A program made the position numbers and the translations under genes. From positions 1-35,622 of the forward strand of contig CADAWC010000037.1 of the NCBI GenBank assembly GCA_902791475.1: a stretch of 35,622 nt of DNA, given 5' to 3'. How positions within the stretch are numbered: the first letter of the stretch is position 1; each line of letters starts with the position of its first letter. The stretch is from Fibrobacter succinogenes (GTDB taxonomy: Bacteria; Fibrobacterota; Fibrobacteria; Fibrobacterales; Fibrobacteraceae). Below the pieces are notes generated by a model, which saw only the letters and a program-made list of their open reading frames with translations, had not been told where the DNA came from and ran no database searches. This document shows positions 21,882-31,099 of this stretch, in pieces.

Positions 21882-24800
21882 ATGCCGCAACATTTGCATT
21901 TGAAATTCGCTGTGAATCTGGAAACTTTGGCCGACGAGATGATCGAAGAAATCTCAAAGGCTTGGAAGTCTCCGTTGGATGCCCCGATCGTGATTTTTTC
22001 GGAATATAAGGTGGAGCAGTGGTTCCGCTTGCATTGGATCGAAAAGATGGGCGTTCTTGCGAATTTGAATCGCAAAAGCTTGGATCGCTTTTTAATGGAT
22101 ATTTTGGTGGGGGACGATCCCACAAAAAAGAAGCTCACGAGCGATATGCTTCGCAACGTGATCCTTGCCTATTTGCAAAAAACGGGGGAAGATGATATTC
22201 CGAATTACAAATCCTTGGACGAACGGGTTTCGGAATATCTGGTCGATCCGCTTTCGGGTGCGGTAGACGAGAATCGCCTTTTTGATTTTGCGAATAAACT
22301 TTCGGGACTTTTTTTGGAATACGAAACGAGCCGCCCTGGAGAATTTTTGAGCGGTGTCGACGGCTTTTTGGATTGCTGGAAACAAGGTGCCCTAAGGGAC
22401 TTCTTCCTTTCTAAAACGGGAAAGCCTGTGGAAAACGAAGTCTGGGAACGCAAGCTTTATTCTGCGATTTTCCACAATGAAAATGGAGATTCCCTGCTGA
22501 CCAAAGTCTTTAAGGCTGCGGCAAAAGATTCCGATCAGCCGGTGGAATATCTTACGTTGCCGTTTTTGTACCACATGAACCGTCAAGGCGGTAAAATGGA
22601 ATTCCATTACGATTCCAAACAGCCCGTCTTTATTTTGGGACTTTCGGGAATGGGGCAGTTTTACCGCGTGGTTCTGCAGGAATTCGCCAAGGAGCACGAT
22701 GTGTACGCCTACATTCAGAATCCTTGCATGGAATTCTGGGAAGATATCGAAAATCCGGACATCAAACGAAAGCTGGTTCCCAGCTATTCCGAAGAAGTCG
22801 ACCCGGATTTTGATGCGGAAGAAGATCTTGCCGAAAATGAAAACGCTCTCCTGGTGAACTGGGGGCGTGCGGGCCGTGATAACATTAAACTTTGGAGCCT
22901 TGCCGACGATTATCAGGAAGGCTTTGACGATGCGGTAACGAGCCTTTACCAAAAAGAAAAAAATGCGACGCCGGATTCTCTATTGCATGAAATCCAGTGG
23001 ATGATTGCGCACCGGACGAACCGTTTTTCGGAAGGTTTTGTTTTCAACCCAAACGATCCGTCGCTCACGATTACCGCAGCGCCTTCCAAAATCCGCGAAG
23101 TGGAAGCGGTGCATTCGCAGATTTGCAAGCTTTTGGAAAAAGGCGCGGATGTGCGCGATATTTTGGTGGTTTCCCCGAAATTGGCGGATTACCGCACGGC
23201 GATTTACCAAGTTTTTGATCAAAGTGAAAAAACGACTCCGAATGGAATCCATGTGCATTTTGTGATTCTCGATTCGGCGCAAAAGAAATCCCTGTTGGGC
23301 GAAGCTTTGGACATTCTTTTTGCCATTCGCAAAAAAGGCGCCCTTTGCCGTGAGGATTTTTTCTCGTTGGTACGAAATCCTATTGTGCAAACGGTCAAAA
23401 AGTTTTCGCCGGATGACGTTTCTAAATGGGAAGTCTGGGTGAACGACATGAACGTGTACCGCGATCATAATGCAGCGTCCAATGCGAAAGAAGATTGGCT
23501 TTGCGGTGTGCATCGATTGTTACTGGCGCGCCTTTCGGATTCGGTCGTGTGGGGTGGCGATGAAGAATTTTTGCCCTATGCCAATATCGATAGCGAAGGG
23601 AAAGCTTCTTTGAACCATTTTGCGGATATCGTTTTGTCGCTTGAAAGTTGGATTCAAAAAGTGAAAAAGCCTTTGGTCCAAAATTCGGATGCGGACGATT
23701 CCTTTACGACGGTGAGTTTCCTCGAATTCTTGAATGATTTCTTTTTGATGCAGAATGTGTCGGCGGGTCTTGCAGGCGAATCCATCATTTACAATAAAGT
23801 CATTCAAGCGGTGAACGAATTGAATTATCAATTTGCCACAGGAATTTCGGAAATCTCGTGGAACATTGTGGCGCAAACGGTTCAGTGCGCCGCGATGGGT
23901 GCGGAATATAGCTGCGGAAATCTTTTTGTCGGCGGTATTTCGTTTATGAAGTTCGCTCCGAACCGAACGATTCCCGTGAAACATTTGTTCTTTTTAGGGG
24001 CGAATGCGAAGGATTTCCCGGGAAGCAAATCTTTTGATACGCTGGACCTCCGAAAGTCCGTGGCGCGTTGGCCCGGTGACGATACGCCGGTTGAAAAAAA
24101 TCGTTATGCGTTCCTGTGCCAGCTGATGAGTACCAGCGAAAGCTTGCACATTAGCTACCAGAATATGTACCTGCCGAAGGATCAGGAACTTTTCCCGTCG
24201 TCGGTGGTGAACGATTTGCGCAACTTTCTCAAAAAAGCGGTGAACGATCCTTCCGTGGAAATTTTGCTTGATCAAAAAATTTCCATTGATGAAAATCGTG
24301 CGGAAAGTGAATTTTATACGGAACGTGAACTGCGCAATAAAAAAACGGTGGAACGCTTTAATGATGGATCGGGTGTCCGAAACTTTTTAGATGGAGTCTT
24401 GGACAAAGTGGAAGACGCTTCCCAAAAACTTCCCGAACGCGTTTCTTCTTACAGTATCCGTAAATTCCTTGAAGATCCTTTTGAATATCAGGCGAATGAA
24501 ACGATGTACTTTGAAGACGGGGAAGATTTGTCCAAGGTTTCCATGGAACCCGTGGAATGGAATCGTTTGCAGTCGAGTGCCGCTTTAAAAGATTTTGTCG
24601 CTATCCAATTGGGAATTCCGGAAAACAAAAATAATGTGATCGACAAGGACCTTTTACGGTTGCGAGGAAGTTTACCGCTTGGAGAATATGGCGAAAAGAT
24701 TTGGAACGATTTGCAGAGTTCTGCCGAGAACTATGCGAGACGGATTCTAGCAGATTCTCTTGTAGAAAATGGAACATTTTCTTCGGAATCGTTTGAAGTC

Positions 24801-25382
24801 CATATTCCGCGGCCAAATGGTTCGTGCTGGACTTTGATGGCGAAAGCTAAAATTGTGGAAAAATTTTCTTCTGGATCAGTCATTCTTTATGATGTGACGA
24901 AAAATACAGCTCAGGTTTCCAAGTTCCTCTCGAATTATATTGCCGCTCTTGGTATGATTGCTGGGGATTTGGCGAATTCTCCGGTGGATCTTCGCATTTA
25001 TGATGGACAACTTTCACTGGTGAATTTCAAGATTGCCCGTTCGAAAGATGAAGCGGTGGCTCTGTTGAATGCGATGTATGACAAAATGTTCGTGGAAAAA
25101 TTCCGGAAGATCGTACCGATTTCGCTGCTCGCGGAAAAGCTCGCAAGTCCCTACGAATTGAACCGATTGTTGATGTCGGATCTTGGCGCGTGGGCTCATT
25201 TTGCAGGAAAGAAAATGTTCGATGTCAAATTGAAAGAAGTTTCTGGCTATAGCGATCGGGACAATCGAAAATTTGCCGCGGAATGGTTGGATGCGGTTCA
25301 GACGATGAAAAATTTAATGCCGGATTTTGCGGATGCTTTTAAGCCGAAGGAAAAATCTTCTGGAAAGAAAAGGAAAAACTAA
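21882..25382 (+). CDS. recC: exodeoxyribonuclease V subunit gamma
   Basis: A 1166-residue RecC, the subunit of RecBCD that holds the enzyme together, splits the duplex and recognises Chi. It is recognised from the N-terminal inactive-helicase region (PIVIFSEYKVEQWFRLHWIE), the family pattern near VFILGLSGMGQFYRVVLQEF, and the position before recB. Length is close to E. coli RecC (1122 aa). GGGAG lies 4 bases before ATG 21882. A TTGACA at 21823-21828 could be the -35 box, but a -10 at good spacing is not obvious. The stop overlaps the recB start by one base. The Chi-reading channel should differ between phyla, so the Chi sequence cannot be inferred. Confidence 0.92.
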   Translation: MPQHLHLKFAVNLETLADEMIEEISKAWKSPLDAPIVIFSEYKVEQWFRLHWIEKMGVLANLNRKSLDRFLMDILVGDDPTKKKLTSDMLRNVILAYLQKTGEDDIPNYKSLDERVSEYLVDPLSGAVDENRLFDFANKLSGLFLEYETSRPGEFLSGVDGFLDCWKQGALRDFFLSKTGKPVENEVWERKLYSAIFHNENGDSLLTKVFKAAAKDSDQPVEYLTLPFLYHMNRQGGKMEFHYDSKQPVFILGLSGMGQFYRVVLQEFAKEHDVYAYIQNPCMEFWEDIENPDIKRKLVPSYSEEVDPDFDAEEDLAENENALLVNWGRAGRDNIKLWSLADDYQEGFDDAVTSLYQKEKNATPDSLLHEIQWMIAHRTNRFSEGFVFNPNDPSLTITAAPSKIREVEAVHSQICKLLEKGADVRDILVVSPKLADYRTAIYQVFDQSEKTTPNGIHVHFVILDSAQKKSLLGEALDILFAIRKKGALCREDFFSLVRNPIVQTVKKFSPDDVSKWEVWVNDMNVYRDHNAASNAKEDWLCGVHRLLLARLSDSVVWGGDEEFLPYANIDSEGKASLNHFADIVLSLESWIQKVKKPLVQNSDADDSFTTVSFLEFLNDFFLMQNVSAGLAGESIIYNKVIQAVNELNYQFATGISEISWNIVAQTVQCAAMGAEYSCGNLFVGGISFMKFAPNRTIPVKHLFFLGANAKDFPGSKSFDTLDLRKSVARWPGDDTPVEKNRYAFLCQLMSTSESLHISYQNMYLPKDQELFPSSVVNDLRNFLKKAVNDPSVEILLDQKISIDENRAESEFYTERELRNKKTVERFNDGSGVRNFLDGVLDKVEDASQKLPERVSSYSIRKFLEDPFEYQANETMYFEDGEDLSKVSMEPVEWNRLQSSAALKDFVAIQLGIPENKNNVIDKDLLRLRGSLPLGEYGEKIWNDLQSSAENYARRILADSLVENGTFSSESFEVHIPRPNGSCWTLMAKAKIVEKFSSGSVILYDVTKNTAQVSKFLSNYIAALGMIAGDLANSPVDLRIYDGQLSLVNFKIARSKDEAVALLNAMYDKMFVEKFRKIVPISLLAEKLASPYELNRLLMSDLGAWAHFAGKKMFDVKLKEVSGYSDRDNRKFAAEWLDAVQTMKNLMPDFADAFKPKEKSSGKKRKN

Positions 25383-28300
25383 TGTCGGAGTTGAAATCTT
25401 TTGATATCCAGGATTTTAAAAAAGGCCAGAACCTTTTTGTAGAAGCTTCGGCGGGTACGGGTAAAACATTTACCATTCGAAAGATCGTCGCAAAACTCGT
25501 GGAAGAAGGAATTCCCCTTTCGAAAATCCTGCTTGTGACGTACACGGAAAAGGCGGCGGGAGAACTGCGCGACCGCATTCGTCAAGAAATGGAAGAAGGG
25601 ACTGAAAAAGGTGTCCATGTAGAACTTTTCACGCGAGCGCTTGCCGAAGTCGATAATGCATCGATTGGAACGATTCATGCCTTTTGCCAAAAGACGTTGC
25701 ACGATTTTGCCGTGGAATCGCATGTCCCGTTCGATATGCAGATGGCGGGCGATGGTGTTGTGGAAAACATGGTAGACCGGCTGATTCGTGATGCATGGGA
25801 ATTCCCGATTGCGGAACAGAGTTTACCGGTGAAACAGATCCGGGAACTTTTGATTCGTTCTGTAGAACGTTATGATGATTCCTTGGTTTTACAAGATCAG
25901 ATTGCGTCAGATTTGGGAAGCTGGATAAAATGGAATCCGGAATTTGAAACGCATTTGGAAAGGTTGCGCCATCATTCCAGTGAATCTTTTACCATTCAAA
26001 AGGTGCGATTGGGAAAAGTTTCGGAATCCTCTATCCCGGTTTCGAAAATGCTTGGCGAAGTGGAAGATCGCGTTCAAAACAATAAATGGTCAAAGATCAG
26101 CGAGACTTCATTTGGCAAAGAAACGGTGGACGCGGACTCCGCGGAAGTCATTGCTACCACGAATTATTTCCGAAATTTAAAACCGTATATTTTAGAAAAG
26201 GAAGATGCGGATAAAATTGTTTTTGTCCTTGGAAAATTAAAGAGCGTTTATGCCGCATACCAAGCGGAAAAACTGGCGAACAAGCAGCAATCTTTTAATG
26301 ATATGATTCGCTTGGTGCAAAAGGCGGTTCTTGCTGATGATTCCGCACTTTGCCGTAAACTGCGTGAAATGTACCGTTATGCGATTATCGATGAATTCCA
26401 GGATACCAATCAGGCGCAGTGGGATATTTTCAAAAAAGTCTTTTTGGATTCCAAAGAGAACCATTTGATTGTGGTCGGCGATCCGAAACAGTCGATTTAT
26501 TCGTTCCAAAGTGCCGATTTGAATGTGTACTTTAGTGCGATCCGTTCGAATCATTTGGAGGGTCGTTCGCTTTCGGTCAATTACCGTTCCACGAATGCGA
26601 TGATCCATGCGTGCAACGCGATGTTTCAAAAGCCTTTCTTTGGGGAATCTGAAGCGGCCATTCAATTTACGCCGTCCAAGACTCCGAGTGAAATTTCGGA
26701 TTCGAACCCGGAAGTGCCATCGCCGACATGGGATGGAAAACAGTTAAAACCTGTTTTCATTGCGCAGGGAAGCTCCGATGATTTTGAAAAATTTGCCGCG
26801 GAGCGGATCGTTGAATTCTGCGAAAAGGATGCACAAGGGAAAACGCGTTTGCAGGTTTACGATAAAGAACTTAAAACTTTTCGCAATGTCAAATTTTCAA
26901 ACATTGCGATTTTGGGTCGCACTCGGGGTGAACTTGCAGAAATGGAAAGCGTGCTTTCGCAGGTGGGAATTCCTTTTACCCGTTATAAGGATTCGAATCT
27001 TTTTAAGGGACGTGAATGTGCGCAGTGGATTTCCCTTTTGCGGGCGATTGACGCTCCTGATTTTTCGGGGCGTCGCCGTGGAATTTTAAACACCGCTTTG
27101 ATTTCGGACTTTTTCCGCATCACCATAGCCGATTTGGATTCTAAAAATTGGGAAGATCCGCGAAATCCGGTGCTGTTCCTTTTTGCAAAATGGCGTTCCT
27201 TGGCAAAAAATTATCGCTGGTCGGAATTGCAAGAAAATATCTATTCCGAAACGCAGATCGATAAATTCCTTTGTGAATCTTCCAAACTGCAAAACCTTGC
27301 CAAAGTGAAGCAGATCGGCACGTACATTTTTGATTATCTGTACAATAACCGCGTGTCTTTAAACGATGCGATTCGCCATTTGGAAGGTCTTGCTGAACGC
27401 AACGATGAAGCGGATGAAGAAGACGGCAACCTGGTTTCCAAAGGAAGCGATTTTGACGCGGTACAATTGATGACGATCCACGCGTCTAAAGGCTTGCAGT
27501 TCCCGGTAGTGATTTCGCTGGCTGGGATTCGGAAATCGCAAAACAATATGCAAGGACCTTTTGTCTATACGGATGCAGAAAATCGTAAAGTCCTCGGATT
27601 GGACAAGGTCTCCAGAAATTCTCGCAGAGTCGAAGAATTGGAAGAATGGCGTCGGTTACTTTATGTGGATTATACGCGTGCGGAATCGCTTTTAATCGCG
27701 CCGTTATATGCGCATTGGTTTAAAGAAGGCGTTTTAGAAAAATCGGGAGAATTTGCTTTTTTGGCAGAGGCCGAAATGGCTCTTCCAGAAGAATTCCGGG
27801 AATTTTTTGACGTGAATTCTTTGGAATGGGACCGGGATGCGCTCAAGAGTCGAGTCAATCGGATTTTGGAATCTTTGGAAGAAGCCAATGTTTTGCTCGA
27901 AGATGAAAAACTTTATCGGCAAAAAATTTTGGCGCTAGATAAAAGCCTTCCCCAAAAAAGTATTTTCTCCTATTCGTATAGTTCTCTTTCGGGGCATGGC
28001 GATTCAAACGATGTGACAAAAGACGGCTCCCGTGAAAATCCCGATGATGAAAGCTTGGATGATTCCAAGGTGCTAGAAATCGATTTGAACCCGGTACGCA
28101 TCTTGTCGAATTCCCCGACAGAAACGATTCCAGCAGTCGAAACGGTTGAAGATTTTCCGCATGGACGTTTGCTCGGTAACGCGATGCACGCTGTTTTTGA
28201 AAAAATGGATTTTGAACACAGCGGAGATTGGAAATCCGAAGAAGCTGCGCAAAAAGATTCCGCTTTCAAAACGCTGATCGAAGAAGAATTCCAAAAGCAA

Positions 28301-28876
28301 GGCTATGAAATTCAAAGTAAACCGGAATGGGTTTTGCAAATGGCAAAATTCGTGTATCACACGATGCATGCTGAACTTCCGGAAATTCACGGTTCTGCGT
28401 CTACCGGGAAAACCTTTGCTTTAAAAACGATTCCGTCTAAAAATCGACTGGCCGAAATGGAATTCCATTTGAAGGCCAACGATGCGGATAAAGTTTTGCA
28501 CCAGTTCTGCAAAGGCTTTATGGACGTGCTTTTTGTCCGTGGCGAATATTTTTCGATTTTGGACTGGAAGTCGGATGTGATCCCGAATTACGGTGTGATG
28601 AATGACGAAGGCGATGGAACGGAAGCTACGGTAGATCATCGCTATGCTGTCCAACGCGTTCTCTATTCTTACTGCCTTATCCAATGGCTCAAATTTTTTG
28701 GAAACTTTGGAGAATCGGAAGAAGAAATCTTTGAAAAACATTTTGGCGGCGTCTATTACGTATTTGCCCGCGGTTGTCGCGCCGGGGAATCGTCGGGGCT
28801 TTATGCGCAGACGTGGAAGAATTATCACGAATTGGAAAAAGAATATTTGGTTTTGAAAAAGGCGATGAGGGCGTAA
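25382..28876 (+). CDS. recB: exodeoxyribonuclease V subunit beta
   Basis: A 1164-residue RecB, the 3'-5' helicase and nuclease of RecBCD. Walker A is ASAGTGKT (22-29). Further helicase motifs: YAIIDEFQDTNQAQWDIF; VVGDPKQSIYSFQSAD; LMTIHASKGLQFPVVIS; RRLLYVDYTRAESLLI. The C-terminal nuclease domain has GNAMHAVFE (metal-binding His), MDVLFVRG and LDWKSDV with the catalytic Asp and Lys. All catalytic residues are present. The ATG overlaps the recC stop by one base (TAATG), giving strict coupling. An acidic linker (DSNDVTKDGSRENPDDESLD) separates helicase and nuclease halves, as expected for the tether in RecB. Followed 4 bases later by recD. Confidence 0.95.
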   Translation: MSELKSFDIQDFKKGQNLFVEASAGTGKTFTIRKIVAKLVEEGIPLSKILLVTYTEKAAGELRDRIRQEMEEGTEKGVHVELFTRALAEVDNASIGTIHAFCQKTLHDFAVESHVPFDMQMAGDGVVENMVDRLIRDAWEFPIAEQSLPVKQIRELLIRSVERYDDSLVLQDQIASDLGSWIKWNPEFETHLERLRHHSSESFTIQKVRLGKVSESSIPVSKMLGEVEDRVQNNKWSKISETSFGKETVDADSAEVIATTNYFRNLKPYILEKEDADKIVFVLGKLKSVYAAYQAEKLANKQQSFNDMIRLVQKAVLADDSALCRKLREMYRYAIIDEFQDTNQAQWDIFKKVFLDSKENHLIVVGDPKQSIYSFQSADLNVYFSAIRSNHLEGRSLSVNYRSTNAMIHACNAMFQKPFFGESEAAIQFTPSKTPSEISDSNPEVPSPTWDGKQLKPVFIAQGSSDDFEKFAAERIVEFCEKDAQGKTRLQVYDKELKTFRNVKFSNIAILGRTRGELAEMESVLSQVGIPFTRYKDSNLFKGRECAQWISLLRAIDAPDFSGRRRGILNTALISDFFRITIADLDSKNWEDPRNPVLFLFAKWRSLAKNYRWSELQENIYSETQIDKFLCESSKLQNLAKVKQIGTYIFDYLYNNRVSLNDAIRHLEGLAERNDEADEEDGNLVSKGSDFDAVQLMTIHASKGLQFPVVISLAGIRKSQNNMQGPFVYTDAENRKVLGLDKVSRNSRRVEELEEWRRLLYVDYTRAESLLIAPLYAHWFKEGVLEKSGEFAFLAEAEMALPEEFREFFDVNSLEWDRDALKSRVNRILESLEEANVLLEDEKLYRQKILALDKSLPQKSIFSYSYSSLSGHGDSNDVTKDGSRENPDDESLDDSKVLEIDLNPVRILSNSPTETIPAVETVEDFPHGRLLGNAMHAVFEKMDFEHSGDWKSEEAAQKDSAFKTLIEEEFQKQGYEIQSKPEWVLQMAKFVYHTMHAELPEIHGSASTGKTFALKTIPSKNRLAEMEFHLKANDADKVLHQFCKGFMDVLFVRGEYFSILDWKSDVIPNYGVMNDEGDGTEATVDHRYAVQRVLYSYCLIQWLKFFGNFGESEEEIFEKHFGGVYYVFARGCRAGESSGLYAQTWKNYHELEKEYLVLKKAMRA

Positions 28877-28880
28877 ATTC

Positions 28881-30833
28881 ATGGAAGAAAATGTGCTGAA
28901 TGAACTTCCGCAAAGTTCCCAGTTGAACCAAAAAATTTTGGCGATGCTCGATCGTTTTCAAAATGGATTCAACAGCCTAGAGGCGCGTCAGATTTTTGCG
29001 GCCTACTTCGCCCTTCTTGACGACGGAAACAGCTGTATTTCGCTCGATGCAAACGTCTTGATTTCAAAATGTGAAAAAATGTGGAAGCTTCCGTTTGCGG
29101 AATCTTTAAGACAAACGTTCCAAAAAGGCTGTGCACAAATTTTGAATGGGGAACTTTCTCAAATCGTCGCCTTTGTTCAAAATGAAAATGCAAAAGTCAA
29201 GACGCCTTTTGTGGTTGAAGAATCCACCGGTTCCCTTTTTGCCGCCAAATATTGGAGCGCTAAAAATGAAATCATCAAAACTTTTGACGCTTCCAGTGGA
29301 ATCTTTACGCAGCATGTTCCTCAGGGAAATTCGGAAGATGTTAAACGGTATGTAAAAAGTTTACTTCGAAAGGATTCTCCGATTGAACTGAAAGAGGCGC
29401 AGGCGCAAGCGATTTTACGCGGGCAAAATTCAAACCTGTTGATTACCGGCGGACCGGGCACCGGCAAAACGACCGTGGTGCTGTTTTTGCTGTGGAAACT
29501 TCTCTCTGAAAATACCGCGTTGCAGAATGCAAACCTCTATTTTGCGGCTCCGAGCGGGAAAGCGGCCAATCGTTTAAAGGAAAGTCTTGACCTTTCTGAA
29601 ATTTCAACGGAAATTTTGCAAAAGGAATCCCGGGTTGCGGAAAAGCTTAAAAATGCGGAAGGCCTTACCATGCACCGCTTGCTGAAATTCAACGCAGGGA
29701 AAAATGCTTTTACGTTTAACGAAAACAATCCTTTCCCGGAAAATTCCATTTTTGTGATCGATGAAGCGAGCATGATTGATATCTCACTGTTCGCCGCCTT
29801 TTTAAAAGCGCTTCCGAAAGATCCGTCCCAGTTTAAGCTGTTTATCTTGGGCGATAAGGATCAGTTGCCTTCGGTAAACGCAGGAGCCGTTCTGGGTGAA
29901 GTGCTTGGAAAATATCCGGAGTACAGCGTGGAACTTGTAGAATCCAACCGTTTCCAAGACGATTCCCAAATGGGACGCTTTGCCCATGCGATTCAAAAGA
30001 GTTCTTTTGCCGCCTGCATGGATTCGGTCAAGGAGTGCGGAGGTTTTCAGGATTGGGATTCTCTCAAAAATTCTTGGCCTTCCAAGCATTCGCAAGTGAA
30101 TTTTATTTCGCTCAACGAAAAAACTCCTAAAAAGCAGCTGCAAGGAATCCTTCGAAATTGGGTGATGACTTTTGCCGCAAAACTTCCGCTCCTTTCGGCT
30201 GCAGTGGATCCGAGCGTGGAAGCGGAAACCGGTTCGTGCGAATGGGAAGCGCGTCAAAAATTGTGGAAAGCTGCGGAACAGGCGCGCATTCTTTCGGCAG
30301 AACGCCGAGGGCTTTTTGGCGTGGAATCGTTGAACCGGATGGTTCGCAGCGCGATCCGTTCCATTCCGGAACTTGAAATTCCATACAGCACCTACTTCGC
30401 CGGTGAAATTCTGATGTTCAATCGCAATCAGAATATGATGAAGCTTTTCAACGGCGACTCGGGCGTTGTCGTGAAAAAAGATGGCGTTGATTATCTGATG
30501 ATCAAAAAGGATGAAGATTTTGCCTGTTATCAGCTCGCGCTCTTCCCGAGCGATAGTCTGGAATCGGCATTCGCGATTACCATTCACAAATCGCAGGGTT
30601 CAGGCTATGAAAATATCCTGATGTTCTTGCCGACAGAAAAGGGGCATTCGCTGTTGAACCGTCAGATCCTTTATACGGGTGTGACACGTACCAAGGTGAC
30701 GCGCAAATACGGAGCGGATAAAGATTCTTTTGTGGAAACGGGAACGCTGACCCTGGTGAGCGATCTAGATCACTTGAAGGAAGCGCAGCAGACGGTTCTC
30801 GAACGGGATACGGGGATCTATATTGGATTTTGA
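28881..30833 (+). CDS. recD: exodeoxyribonuclease V subunit alpha
   Basis: A 650-residue RecD, the 5'-3' helicase of RecBCD. Walker A is GGPGTGKT (190-197), Walker B is FVIDEASMID, then FILGDKDQLPSVNAGAVLGE, and late motifs FAITIHKSQGSGYENILMFL and RQILYTGVTRTK. The N-terminal 170 residues match the RecD domain that contacts RecC. ATG 28881 lies 4 bases after the recB stop. It closes the recC-recB-recD operon, and a strong terminator lies about 105 bases beyond. Compared with E. coli there is no ptrA between recC and recB. Confidence 0.95.
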   Translation: MEENVLNELPQSSQLNQKILAMLDRFQNGFNSLEARQIFAAYFALLDDGNSCISLDANVLISKCEKMWKLPFAESLRQTFQKGCAQILNGELSQIVAFVQNENAKVKTPFVVEESTGSLFAAKYWSAKNEIIKTFDASSGIFTQHVPQGNSEDVKRYVKSLLRKDSPIELKEAQAQAILRGQNSNLLITGGPGTGKTTVVLFLLWKLLSENTALQNANLYFAAPSGKAANRLKESLDLSEISTEILQKESRVAEKLKNAEGLTMHRLLKFNAGKNAFTFNENNPFPENSIFVIDEASMIDISLFAAFLKALPKDPSQFKLFILGDKDQLPSVNAGAVLGEVLGKYPEYSVELVESNRFQDDSQMGRFAHAIQKSSFAACMDSVKECGGFQDWDSLKNSWPSKHSQVNFISLNEKTPKKQLQGILRNWVMTFAAKLPLLSAAVDPSVEAETGSCEWEARQKLWKAAEQARILSAERRGLFGVESLNRMVRSAIRSIPELEIPYSTYFAGEILMFNRNQNMMKLFNGDSGVVVKKDGVDYLMIKKDEDFACYQLALFPSDSLESAFAITIHKSQGSGYENILMFLPTEKGHSLLNRQILYTGVTRTKVTRKYGADKDSFVETGTLTLVSDLDHLKEAQQTVLERDTGIYIGF

Positions 30834-30871
30834 TACAGTGAATACGTATAAGTTTATATTGACGATTTTTG

Positions 30872-30914
30872 GTGTGCCCGTTTGGATTGTTTAGAACAAT
30901 ATTTAATGGCACAC
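30872..30914. other. nested inverted repeat after recD
   Basis: GTGTGCC (30872-30878) pairs with GGCACAC (30908-30914). Inside it ATTGTT (30886-30891) pairs with AACAAT (30895-30900) over a 3-base loop. No T-run follows, so it is not a classical terminator; that function is served by the hairpin at 30939. It may be a 3'-end stabilising structure of the recBCD mRNA or a protein site. The downstream arm runs into a short CA repeat (30910-30920). Confidence 0.4.
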
Positions 30915-30938
30915 ACACACCTAATCCACGACGAGTGG

Positions 30939-30971
30939 AAAAAGTCCGGCCGAAAGACCGGACTTTTTTTT
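30939..30971 (+). terminator. Rho-independent terminator of the recCBD operon
   Basis: AAAAAGTCCGG (30939-30949) and CCGGACTTTTT (30958-30968) form a perfect 11-bp stem with an 8-base loop, followed by T's to 30971. The A-rich 5' side means it could also work leftward, but no leftward gene ends here. Confidence 0.9.
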
Positions 30972-31099
30972 GGAGTTTACAAAGCTTGCATTTTCTTTTG
31001 CAAAACTTTTTCTGAAATGTGTTCTTTGCGGATTGTTTTTTTCTAGCAAAGAATTTGGCGTGTATATAGTTTTAGAGTTAAACAAAAAAAGGGTTGGTT

